Below are positions 33,374 through 40,815 of a stretch of 64,000 nt of DNA, one piece after another. Under the pieces are notes generated by a model. It was not told where the DNA came from, did no database searches, and saw only the letters and a list, made by a program, of their open reading frames with translations. The number at the start of each line of letters is the position of its first letter. Position 1 is the stretch's first letter. The DNA comes from Nocardia inohanensis NBRC 100128 (GTDB taxonomy: Bacteria; Actinomycetota; Actinomycetes; Mycobacteriales; Mycobacteriaceae): assembly GCF_001612945.1 (NCBI RefSeq), contig NZ_BDBK01000013.1, positions 1 to 64,000 of the forward strand. Reading direction: 5' to 3'. A program made the translations under genes and the position numbers.

Positions 33374-34144
33374 TCAGTCGGTCGGGTGGATCGACTTCTT
33401 GACGATGGCGCGAGCCACGCCGGGCAGGAAGCGCCGCATCAGGTAGGCGGGGCGCGCCTGGCCGGGGAAGACGAACAGCGGCGTCTTCGGTGCGGCGAGC
33501 GCCTTTTCCAACGCGTCGATGATGGATTCCGGTGTGACGCCGCCGGATCCGCCGAGCACGCTGGCGTTCTCCTCACGGACCTTGTCCAGGAACGCCGTCT
33601 CCACCATGGGCGGGCAGAGGGTGAGCAGCCGCACCCCGGTGCCGTCGAGTTCGTAGGAAAGGCTGTCGGCGAAGCCGATGACCGCGAACTTCGAGGCCGA
33701 GTATCCGGCCAGCCCGGGCGAGGGCAGCCAGCCGGCGAGCGAGGCGAACAGCACCACCGTGCCGCGGCCCGCCGCTTTCATCGCGGGGATCACGGCCTGG
33801 CACAGGTTGACCGTGCCCAGGTAGTTGACGTCGATCATTTTCTTGATCTGGCGCACATCGTGATCGAGCGCGGAGGCGTGCACGTGCGCCATTCCGGCCG
33901 CGTGCACCAGCTGGTCGATCGCCCCGAGTTCGGCGCGCACCTTCTCCACGACCGCGGCGACCTGCTCGGGATCGGAGACATCGCAGGTGTAGGTGTGCAT
34001 GTTCGGCGAGCGGGTGGCGGTGGCGGTCAAGCCCTCGCCGTTCAGGTCGACGGCGGCCACCCGATGTCCCGCCGCGGCCATGCGCTGGGCGACGATGCGG
34101 CCCATGCCGCTGGCCGCGCCGGTGACGAGAACGGTCTGGGTCAT
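33374..34144 (-). CDS. Short-chain dehydrogenase/reductase
   Basis: A 256-aa classical SDR. The cofactor motif is TGAASGMG (8-15), NNAG is replaced by HAAGMA, and the catalytic set is Ser in LFASLAG with Y-S-A-S-K. The C-terminal half is longer than the minimum and ends with PAYLMRRFLPGVARAIVKK, a basic amphipathic tail that could touch membranes. The start overlaps the acetoacetate decarboxylase-like stop (ATGA). It is the last gene of the eight-gene minus-strand operon. The substrate is unknown; oxidation or reduction of a hydroxy- or keto-lipid is inferred from context. Confidence 0.87.
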   Translation of the reverse strand: MTQTVLVTGAASGMGRIVAQRMAAAGHRVAAVDLNGEGLTATATRSPNMHTYTCDVSDPEQVAAVVEKVRAELGAIDQLVHAAGMAHVHASALDHDVRQIKKMIDVNYLGTVNLCQAVIPAMKAAGRGTVVLFASLAGWLPSPGLAGYSASKFAVIGFADSLSYELDGTGVRLLTLCPPMVETAFLDKVREENASVLGGSGGVTPESIIDALEKALAAPKTPLFVFPGQARPAYLMRRFLPGVARAIVKKSIHPTD

Positions 34145-34845
34145 CGGACCTCCCGGGTTTGCAGGACGGTGGCGGCGTCCTCGAAAGTCATCGCGAGCGC
34201 GCCGATCCGGCTGGAGAACAGGGCCGCCTTGGGCAGCCCGAGCGCGCGCAGCTGTTCGGCGACCGGGTGATCGCCGAGTTCCACCCGCGCACCGCCGGGT
34301 CGCATCCGCACCTTGGCGGGGTTCATGATCCAGGGCGTGCGCCGCAGCAGGCCGTTGCGCGAGGTGTAGGCGTCGATGGACGCGCCCCCGGCGCCGCCGG
34401 GCACGGGCAGGCCGTCGCCGATCCGCAGCCCGATCACGAATTGCCCGTCGACCCGTACTTCACAGCGCCCGTCCGCCGTGATGTCGATATCGGCCATGAG
34501 CTTGGGGAAGCCCCAAATCGATTGTCCCGCTTCACAGGTGAAGCTCTGATTCACCGGCAGCCAGTGGATGTAGGCCCCGGTGCTGTTGCGGCGGCCGGGC
34601 TGGCGCGCCATCAGCGAGAAGGCGAATTCGTGGTACGGACCGAGGTCACCGTCCACGTAGCGCACGAAGGCGAGCGAGAGCATCGCCTTGCCGGGCAGCA
34701 CCTTCAGCGGTTCCAGGCCGGTGCCGTCGAGCAGTTCGGCCGCGGCTGCGGCATCGACGAGGAAGAGCGCGGAGGCGGCATCGGCATGACGGATCTGCAC
34801 CGGCATGCGGACTTGTTCGCCGAGTACGGAGTGTGCCGCTGCCAT
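34141..34845 (-). CDS. Acetoacetate decarboxylase-family protein
   Basis: A 234-aa protein of the ADC fold. The Schiff-base lysine is in SIWGFPKLMADI, the family's G-F-P-K element, and HEFAFSLMAR and NQSFTCEAGQ are further blocks. ATG 34845 (MAAAHSVLGEQVRMPV) is preferred to longer starts because the residues upstream are not family-like and a KstR-like dyad lies at 34854-34867. The longer GTG/ATG starts at 34938 and 34869 cannot be excluded. It is coupled to the SDR downstream. A decarboxylase or related lyase on a beta-keto acid would fit, but this is unproven. Confidence 0.8.
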   Translation of the reverse strand: MAAAHSVLGEQVRMPVQIRHADAASALFLVDAAAAAELLDGTGLEPLKVLPGKAMLSLAFVRYVDGDLGPYHEFAFSLMARQPGRRNSTGAYIHWLPVNQSFTCEAGQSIWGFPKLMADIDITADGRCEVRVDGQFVIGLRIGDGLPVPGGAGGASIDAYTSRNGLLRRTPWIMNPAKVRMRPGGARVELGDHPVAEQLRALGLPKAALFSSRIGALAMTFEDAATVLQTREVR

Positions 34846-34853
34846 TTCCAAAT

Positions 34854-34867
34854 TAGAACAGGTTCCC
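34854..34867 (-). promoter_or_regulatory. KstR-like operator before the ADC-family gene
   Basis: TAGAACAGGTTCCC fits TNNAACNNGTTNNA except for the last base. It sits 9 bp before ATG 34845, which suggests an internal promoter in the operon. Confidence 0.4.
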
Positions 34868-34944
34868 ATAATTCTCGTTGTGGTTTCGGCCCAGGAATCC
34901 CGGTGAACGGGCGCCGGGCGGGAGTGGAATTCCGACACGGGTTA

Positions 34945-36546
34945 TCACGCCTGGTGATCGGGCGGGTGCGCCGCCGCGTGCGCCTTGGCGGAGCGATAGT
35001 CCGGCTTCCCGCTGGGCGTGCGCGCCACCGCGTCCACCACCCAGATCGAGCGCGGCGCCTTGTACCCGGCGAGATGCGCCCGCACCTGCCGGTCCAGCGC
35101 CGCGAAGTCGATCTCGCCGTCGGCCGCCGATACCACCGCGGCCACCTGCTGCCCCCAGCGCTCGTGCGGCACGCCGATCACGACCGCGTCGTACACCGCG
35201 TCGTTCGCCTTGAGGATGGCCTCGACCTCCTCCGGGAACACCTTCTCGCCGCCGGTATTGATGACCATGTTCCCGCGCCCGATGAGCGTGACCGAGCCGT
35301 CCGCCTCGACCCGCGCCCGATCGTCGGTGATGACCATCCGCACCCCGTCCACGGTGCGGAACAGCTTCTCGGTCTTGACCGGATCCTTGTAGTAGCCGAT
35401 CGGCACATTGCCGGTCTTGGCCACCCAGCCCTCGCCGCCGGGTTCGACGGCGCGCCCCGCATCGTCGACCACGAGTGCGCCGCGACCGGTGTTCACCCGC
35501 GGCCCGCGCGCCGGATCGTCGTCCTTGGCCGCGAAACCGATTCCGCCGAAACCGGTTTCGGAGGAGCCGATGGATTCGGTGAGCAGCACGTTCGGGAAGA
35601 GTTCCAGCAGCGCGTTCTTCACCGGCTGGGTCAATTGCGCCGCCCCCGAGCCGATGGAGAACAGCGACGAGGCGTCCACCGGCGCGGCCCGGTAAGCGTC
35701 CACGAGCGGGCGAGCGATCGCGTCACCGGTGATGACGAGAATGTTCGCCCGCTCGCGCGCCACCGCCTGCCAGATGCGTGCCGGTTCGAAGCGCGGTTCG
35801 AACAGCACGGTGTTCCCCGACCAGAGCGCGGTGAAGGTCGGCATCATGGCGGCGGCGTGAATGAGCGGCGGCAGGACGAACCAGCGCAGCGGCTGGTTCT
35901 GCGCGCCGTGGCGGGATTGCTGGTATTCGTCGGCGACGGGTTCGCCGGTGTAGAAGTCGATGCCGCCGCCGAGCACCCGCCACATGTCCTCCTGCCGCCA
36001 CATCACACCCTTGGGCAGGCCGGTGGTGCCGCCGGTGTACATGATGAACAGGTCGTCGGCGCTGCGCGGGCCGAAATCCCGGTCGGGCGAAGCGCTTTCG
36101 AGCGCCTGCTCGTAGGGCGTCGAAGAACTCTCCGGCCCCTCGCCCTGCGCGTCCTCGACCACGAGTGCGTGCCGCAGCTTGGGTAGTTGCGGGCGGACCG
36201 CTTCGATCAACGGCGCGTAGCAGCGGTGATGCACCACCATCTCGAGGTCGGCATTGTCGTAGACGTAGCGCAGTTCCTCGGCCTGATAGCGGTAGTTGAT
36301 GTTCACCGGCACGGCGCGAATCTTGAAGCAGCCCAACAGCGTTTCGAGGGTCTCGATGCCGTTGTGCATATGGAAGCCGATATGCGTGCCGGGCCCGGCG
36401 CCGGCGGCGGCCAGGTGATGCGCGAGCCGGTTCGCCCGGGCATCGAGTTCGGCGAAGGTGAGCCGCCGTTCGCCCTCGATCACGGCGAGCCGATCGGGGA
36501 CGGCGTCGGCGGCATGCTCGTAGAGGTCGGCGAAGTTGCTGGCCAT
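34945..36546 (-). CDS. Acyl-CoA synthetase, FadD19-like
   Basis: A 533-aa AMP-forming ligase. The P-loop YTGGTTGLPKGVMW, the acyl-binding/adenylation block ESIGSSETGFGG, and the A8-A10 motifs (GRGNMVINTGGEKVFPEEVE; TPSGKPDYRSAK) are present. The wording of several blocks (SIGSSETGFGG, GVMWRQED, NVPIGYYKD) follows M. tuberculosis FadD19, which activates C25-C27 steroid side chains; overall identity is clearly lower. It likely activates a branched or steroid-like carboxylate made by the cytochrome P450 enzymes of the locus. It belongs to the minus-strand CYP123 operon. Confidence 0.85.
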   Translation of the reverse strand: MASNFADLYEHAADAVPDRLAVIEGERRLTFAELDARANRLAHHLAAAGAGPGTHIGFHMHNGIETLETLLGCFKIRAVPVNINYRYQAEELRYVYDNADLEMVVHHRCYAPLIEAVRPQLPKLRHALVVEDAQGEGPESSSTPYEQALESASPDRDFGPRSADDLFIMYTGGTTGLPKGVMWRQEDMWRVLGGGIDFYTGEPVADEYQQSRHGAQNQPLRWFVLPPLIHAAAMMPTFTALWSGNTVLFEPRFEPARIWQAVARERANILVITGDAIARPLVDAYRAAPVDASSLFSIGSGAAQLTQPVKNALLELFPNVLLTESIGSSETGFGGIGFAAKDDDPARGPRVNTGRGALVVDDAGRAVEPGGEGWVAKTGNVPIGYYKDPVKTEKLFRTVDGVRMVITDDRARVEADGSVTLIGRGNMVINTGGEKVFPEEVEAILKANDAVYDAVVIGVPHERWGQQVAAVVSAADGEIDFAALDRQVRAHLAGYKAPRSIWVVDAVARTPSGKPDYRSAKAHAAAHPPDHQA

Positions 36547-36563
36547 GACAGCTCGCTTTCTGA

Positions 36564-37811
36564 CTACCGGACGGTGAGCGGCAGGGGGATGCCTCGATCG
36601 GTGAAGGTGAAGGCGGCACCGGTGCTGAAGCGGGTGATGGTGACCTCGACGGCTTCGGGAAAGGCGTGGTCGGCCAGGCCGATCTCGAAGGTGAGCGCGC
36701 AGTCCTCGGCTTTGCGCAGGCGGCTGCGGAAGCGCGGGTTCACGCCCCGTACCAGCGCGTCGAGCGGTTCGAGGTGATCGGCGTCCAGCAGCATCGGCCA
36801 GGCATCGTCATCCGCGCCGCCGCAGGCGCGGCCGATCCGCAATTCGACGATCTGCTCGCCGCCGGTGGTCTCGGTGGCCACCTCGATATCGAGATAGGCG
36901 GCCGGATTCAAGACCGGATGCAGGCGCAGCACCTTCGCCAGCGCCGCCGCGTCGTCGCCGAGACCCAATGCCTTGCAGAGTCTTTCGGACGTGAGTCCCG
37001 CGATGCCGGTGAACTGCTTGCGCACGATGTCCAGCACGGCGTCCGTGCGCGCCTCGACCGCGCACCGGAACCCCAGCCCGAGCAGATGGTGTTGCAGGCA
37101 CACCTCGTCCGCCATCCGGATCAGGGCCGGACGGGAGAAGTCCTCGAAGCGCAGATCGTTCAGCAGCGGACCCGAATAGTCGTGCAGTCCCTCGCCTTCA
37201 GGAACGATCGGCTCCAACACCGTTCCGGCGGCCTGACTTCCGGCGACCAGGTGCGCATCGGCTATCGGCTCGGGCGGCTCGTGCGCCGGGTCGATGACGA
37301 CCGTCCACGCGCACACCGGTTTCCGGTCCGCCGGCACCCGCGGCGGCCGATGCACCGGCCGCACCTGGGCGTGCGGATTCGTCGCCAGCGCACTGGCATC
37401 GAAGGTCGGATCCTCGATGTGATGGCACATGGCCACCACGAACTCCTCCCCCATCGGCTCCACATCGGCCAGCGCGCCGCAGTGATCGAGATGGAATTCC
37501 CCGTGGTCGTGATCGTGCACCCGGTAGCGGAAGTCCATGAACTGCGGCGGTGCGCCGATATCCAGCTGGAAGCCTTTGAAGATGGCGTCCACCCCGTCAC
37601 CGGTGACGCCCAGCGCTTTTCGCATCCGCCGGGTGTACACCGGGCTGGCCAGCCGCCATTCGTCGATGGCCACCTCGGTCATGCCCTCCCGGCCGAGCGC
37701 GGCGATCACATGCGCCATTCCGGACCGGTCGATGAGGTGCCCGCACAACAGCAGCTCCGGCACCAGCACCGCGAGTTCGGCGCGGTTCAGCGCCGCGTAT
37801 CGGCTCGTCAC
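36564..37811 (-). CDS. Conserved protein of unknown function, His/Cys-rich
   Basis: A 415-aa soluble protein I cannot assign to a family. Residues about 85-160 are rich in His, Asp and Cys (RVHDHDHGEFHLDHCG, AMCHHIEDPTFD, NPHAQVRPVHRPPR), which suggests a metal site. The C-terminal half has LRIGRACGGADDDAWPMLL. The start is GTG 37811, overlapping the stop of the NTF2-like gene as GTGA. The frame extends further upstream without support. Its place between FadD19-like and NTF2-like genes implies a role in the same oxidative pathway. Confidence 0.7.
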   Translation of the reverse strand: MTSRYAALNRAELAVLVPELLLCGHLIDRSGMAHVIAALGREGMTEVAIDEWRLASPVYTRRMRKALGVTGDGVDAIFKGFQLDIGAPPQFMDFRYRVHDHDHGEFHLDHCGALADVEPMGEEFVVAMCHHIEDPTFDASALATNPHAQVRPVHRPPRVPADRKPVCAWTVVIDPAHEPPEPIADAHLVAGSQAAGTVLEPIVPEGEGLHDYSGPLLNDLRFEDFSRPALIRMADEVCLQHHLLGLGFRCAVEARTDAVLDIVRKQFTGIAGLTSERLCKALGLGDDAAALAKVLRLHPVLNPAAYLDIEVATETTGGEQIVELRIGRACGGADDDAWPMLLDADHLEPLDALVRGVNPRFRSRLRKAEDCALTFEIGLADHAFPEAVEVTITRFSTGAAFTFTDRGIPLPLTVR

Positions 37812-38356
37812 CACTGCGGTACCGGCCCCTTCCCGGTCGGGTACCACCCGGGCAGGGGCTGGCCGGCCATCGAGCGTTCGATCCGCTTCTGCATGCCGGG
37901 CGAGAGCGCGTTGTCGGTCATCATCTCGACGAAAAGCGCTGTCACATTGCCGAAGTCGAAGAAGTCGCGCTGCCAGGACCATTGGAAGTCGCCCGCGTAC
38001 CGGAACCAGCTGCCGCCGATGCCTTCCGGACTGTAGGGCCGTCCGTCGGGCCGGTGTTTCTCGTTGATCTGCTTCCAGAAGCCGATGACGCTGCCGCTGC
38101 GTTCGTCCACCACGAATTCCTGGTAGGGGTAGGTCCAGCCTTCCAGGCCGAACATCTCCTGGCCGAGGGCGATATCGCGGATCTCGTCACGCCCGACGGC
38201 CATGAACTCCTGTTGCGGACCGTAGTTCCAGCCGTAGGTGGCGTCCTCGGTATAGAAGTGCGCCAAGGGTTTCCAATCCCCGAGCGCCTCACAGTCGCGG
38301 TTCTCCTCCACCCAGCGGCGGATCATTTCGTCGAGTTCGTCGCGGGACCAAGACAT
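37808..38356 (-). CDS. NTF2-like (SnoaL-type fold) protein
   Basis: A 182-aa cone-fold protein. The pattern RRWVEENRDCEALGDWKPLAHFYTEDATY at the N-terminus and the later SWFRYAGDFQWSWQRDFFDFGNV strands are typical of NTF2/SnoaL-like proteins, which include steroid isomerases and many non-enzymes. ATG 38356 is chosen because AAGGTG lies 7 nt upstream, inside the end of the ferredoxin gene. GTG 38365 would sit before that RBS. No catalytic Asp pair of ketosteroid isomerase was verified. Confidence 0.75.
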   Translation of the reverse strand: MSWSRDELDEMIRRWVEENRDCEALGDWKPLAHFYTEDATYGWNYGPQQEFMAVGRDEIRDIALGQEMFGLEGWTYPYQEFVVDERSGSVIGFWKQINEKHRPDGRPYSPEGIGGSWFRYAGDFQWSWQRDFFDFGNVTALFVEMMTDNALSPGMQKRIERSMAGQPLPGWYPTGKGPVPQW

Positions 38357-38361
38357 AAGCG

Positions 38362-38571
38362 TCACCTTCGGTCTTCCATGCTGTCGTCGACCAGCGACAG
38401 CGCCTGGGTCGGGCAGTAGCGGACGGCGAGGCGGGCGGCCTCGAGATCGGTCCCGGGATCGGCGCGCAGGATTTCCACCTGCCCGGTCTTGGGGACCTGG
38501 AAGAGTGCGGGCGCTTCGTCCTGGCAGACGGCGTGCCCCTGACAGAGATCGAGATCGACGACGAGTCTCAC
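38362..38571 (-). CDS. Ferredoxin, [3Fe-4S]-type, P450 partner
   Basis: A 69-aa ferredoxin starting VRLVVDLDLCQGHAVCQDEA. Cluster cysteines are in C-x5-C (CQGHAVC) and the C-terminal Y-C-P. The second position of the first motif is not a Cys, as in the 3Fe-4S ferredoxins that serve actinobacterial P450s. It corresponds to Rv0763c, the CYP51-linked ferredoxin of M. tuberculosis. GTG 38571 has GGAGG 5 nt upstream and overlaps the SDR stop as GTGA. It probably delivers electrons to CYP123 and perhaps to CYP51 and CYP125, since no other ferredoxin gene lies in the window. Confidence 0.88.
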   Translation of the reverse strand: MRLVVDLDLCQGHAVCQDEAPALFQVPKTGQVEILRADPGTDLEAARLAVRYCPTQALSLVDDSMEDRR

Positions 38572-39368
38572 GGCTCCTCCCCCGGTTCGTCGCGCGGGCG
38601 CAGCGGGGCCTCCGGCTGCACCTCGACGAGGACGAGATGCGCTCCGCGCGGGGTGGATACGACGGCGGCGACGGCGGCCGCGATATCGGCGGCGCGCAGG
38701 AACTGGGGGTGCCGGGCGAAACCCCACTTCACCCACTCCTCCAGCATGGGACCGACCACCTCGGGTTCGGCCTGCATGCCCATGCCGGTCAGGGTCTGCC
38801 CCGGGCGGACGATGCTGGAGCGGACGCCGGTGCCCTCGAGCTCCATGCGCAATTGCCGCGCATAGGCTTCCAGGCCGGACTTGGCGGCGCTGTAGGCCCC
38901 GGAGAACGGGCGTACCCGGTCGGCGCAATCGGAGCCGATGAAGACGAAATCGCCGCGCTGCCGCTCCACCATGCCGGGCAATACCCGGTTCGCGAGACGC
39001 TGCGCACCGACCAGGTGGACGTCGATCTGGCTCGCGAACGTCTCCGGACCCATGGCCCAGCCTGACCCGAACTCGAGATCGCCCGCACCGGAAACGACGA
39101 TCTCGCAGGTGCCCAGCACGTTTTCGGCAGCGGAGACGAACTCGTCGATGGAGGCGGCATCGGTGACATCGAGGCGGTGCGCGAACGCCTCGCCGCCGTC
39201 CGCGCGGATCTTCTCCGCCATGGTCTCGCAGATCTCCACGCGGCGCGCCCCCAATGCGACCGGATGGCCGAGTTCGGCGAGCGTGACGGCGGTGGCGGCC
39301 CCGATACCGGAGGACGCGCCCGCGATGAGGACCGGGCGGCGGGCCGGATGCGGTGCGAAGCGCGGCAT
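38568..39368 (-). CDS. Short-chain dehydrogenase/reductase (Rv0765c-like)
   Basis: A 266-aa SDR with cofactor motif AGASSGIG, S-G-A-G-D in place of NNAG, and catalytic Ser (FIGSDCAD) plus Y-S-A-A-K. ATG 39368 overlaps the CYP123 stop as TGATG and has GAGGTG upstream. The order CYP123-SDR-ferredoxin is that of M. tuberculosis Rv0766c-Rv0765c, with the ferredoxin next but without CYP51 between them. It likely oxidises an alcohol produced by the P450. Confidence 0.87.
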   Translation of the reverse strand: MPRFAPHPARRPVLIAGASSGIGAATAVTLAELGHPVALGARRVEICETMAEKIRADGGEAFAHRLDVTDAASIDEFVSAAENVLGTCEIVVSGAGDLEFGSGWAMGPETFASQIDVHLVGAQRLANRVLPGMVERQRGDFVFIGSDCADRVRPFSGAYSAAKSGLEAYARQLRMELEGTGVRSSIVRPGQTLTGMGMQAEPEVVGPMLEEWVKWGFARHPQFLRAADIAAAVAAVVSTPRGAHLVLVEVQPEAPLRPRDEPGEEP

Positions 39369-40573
39369 CACCGCACCTCCACCGAGACCGGGAGCTTCGA
39401 GAAGCCGCGCACGTTCACCGAATGCACGCGCTCGCTACCGGATTCGCGCAGGCCGTACGCCTTGACGCGCGCGGTGAACTCGCGCAGCACCACCGAGGCT
39501 TCCAAACGCGCCAGGTGTGCGCCGAGGCAGAAGTGCACGCCGCGCCCGAAGCTGATCAGCCCGCCCTTGTCACCGCGTTCGATGTCGTAGCGGTCGGGTT
39601 CGTGGAAGACCGCGGCGTCCCGGTTGGCGGATCCGATGAGCAGCAGCACCTTCGCACCCTGCGGGATGGTGCGGCCGTAATACTCCAGGTCGATGGCGGC
39701 GGTGCGAGCCAGGATCTGACTGGAGGCATCGAAGCGCAGCGTCTCCTCCACCCAGTCGTCCACCAACTCCGGATGCGCCGCCACCTTCGCGTACTGCTCG
39801 GGGTACCGCCCCGCCCAATACAGTGCGTTCCCCAGCAGTTTGGTGGTGGTCTCATTGCCCGCCACCACCATCAGGAACATGAAGCCGAGGATCTCCTCGT
39901 CGGTGAGGCGGTCGCCGTCGGCTTCGGCTTCCAGCAGCGCCGAGGTGAGATCGGTGGAGGGCCGGCGCCGCCGTTCGGCGATCATCTCGTGGTAGTAGCC
40001 CATCAGGTGCAGAGCGGCCTCCATGGCCGCGACCGGGACGTCCAGAACGCCGTCCTCGCGATGCACCAGCAGGTCGGCCAGGCGGCGCAGTTCGGCGCGA
40101 TCGGCCTCGGGGACGCCGAGCAGTTCGGAGATGACGTCCATGGGCACCTTGCCCGCCACGTCGTCGATCCAATCGAAATCGCCTGCCGCCAAGGCGGGTT
40201 CGAGATAGCGCAGGGTGATCTCCCGAATGCGATCGTGCATCTCGGTGACCCGGCGCGGCGTGAAGCCCTGATAGACGAGCTTGCGCAGGCGCAGATGCGC
40301 GGGATCGTCCATGGCCAGAAAGGACATGGTGCGATGCGCGTGCGGGCCCCAGGCGGCCGGATCCAGGGACACCCCGTTGCCGCTGGAGAGCCGCACATTG
40401 TCGCGGAAGCCCGCGGCCACATCGGCGTGCCGCGACAGGGCCCAGAAATCCAGCTCGGGATTGTGATACACCGGCTGCTCGGCGCGCAGGCGCTGATAGA
40501 CCGGGTACGGGTCGTCGTGGACGCGGTAGTCGTAGGGGTCGAAGAGCAGCGGCTCGACGGAGGCTGCGGTCAT
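39368..40573 (-). CDS. cyp123: Cytochrome P450, CYP123 family
   Basis: A 401-aa soluble bacterial P450. The I-helix oxygen-activation motif is MVVAGNETTTK, the ExxR is in VEETLRFD, and the heme-binding segment FGRGVHFCLG contains the proximal Cys349. It follows M. tuberculosis CYP123 (Rv0766c) closely, for example in DPYDYRVHDDPYP, SFLAMDDPAHLRLRKLV and SSQILARTAA. ATG 40573 has GAGGTG 8 nt upstream. It is the first gene of an eight-gene operon and diverges from the aldehyde dehydrogenase gene. The substrate is unknown. The promoter carries the operator shared with cyp51. Confidence 0.92.
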   Translation of the reverse strand: MTAASVEPLLFDPYDYRVHDDPYPVYQRLRAEQPVYHNPELDFWALSRHADVAAGFRDNVRLSSGNGVSLDPAAWGPHAHRTMSFLAMDDPAHLRLRKLVYQGFTPRRVTEMHDRIREITLRYLEPALAAGDFDWIDDVAGKVPMDVISELLGVPEADRAELRRLADLLVHREDGVLDVPVAAMEAALHLMGYYHEMIAERRRRPSTDLTSALLEAEADGDRLTDEEILGFMFLMVVAGNETTTKLLGNALYWAGRYPEQYAKVAAHPELVDDWVEETLRFDASSQILARTAAIDLEYYGRTIPQGAKVLLLIGSANRDAAVFHEPDRYDIERGDKGGLISFGRGVHFCLGAHLARLEASVVLREFTARVKAYGLRESGSERVHSVNVRGFSKLPVSVEVR

Positions 40574-40648
40574 CGTCTCGGCACCTCGTATTCGGTAACG
40601 CGTTCATCGGCTCTGATGAACGCGGGCAGCCGCGAGGGACACGCGGCT

Positions 40649-40691
40649 GGACACGTGTCTGTACGGTACTAGCAGGGCGCTGAGCTGACAA
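40649..40691 (-). promoter_or_regulatory. cyp123 promoter with TetR-type operator
   Basis: On the minus strand, -35 TTGTCA (40691-40686), a 17-bp spacer and -10 TACCGT (40668-40663) are followed after 4 nt by ACACGTGT (40658-40651). This operator sits in a 10-bp perfect palindrome GACACGTGTC. The geometry equals that of the three other sites in the locus. Confidence 0.6.
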
Positions 40692-40751
40692 TGGATTCTG
40701 AAATTTGCCCGAATAGGACACGGCCACCGAGCGCCATTCTGAAACATGTTC

Positions 40752-40799
40752 TTGCGCGTCTCGAAGCTCCGAACCTATAGTCCGTACACGTGTCCGGAC
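40752..40799 (+). promoter_or_regulatory. ALDH-operon promoter with TetR-type operator
   Basis: -35 TTGCGC (40752), an 18-bp spacer and -10 TATAGT (40776-40781), then after 4 nt ACACGTGT (40786-40793) inside TCCGTACACGTGTCCGGA. A KstR-like near-match TGAAACATGTTCTT lies just upstream at 40740-40753. Confidence 0.65.
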
Positions 40800-40815
40800 A
40801 GCATGGGAGCTACCG

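Noticed and set aside
34159..36186. 675-codon open frame antisense to the FadD and ADC-like genes
   Set aside because: Composition is non-protein-like and covers two recognised genes.
40740..40753. KstR control of the CYP123/ALDH divergent promoter
   Set aside because: TGAAACATGTTCTT misses one fixed base, and the AACNNGTT core alone is expected a few times by chance in 64 kb; the ACACGTGT operator explains this promoter better.
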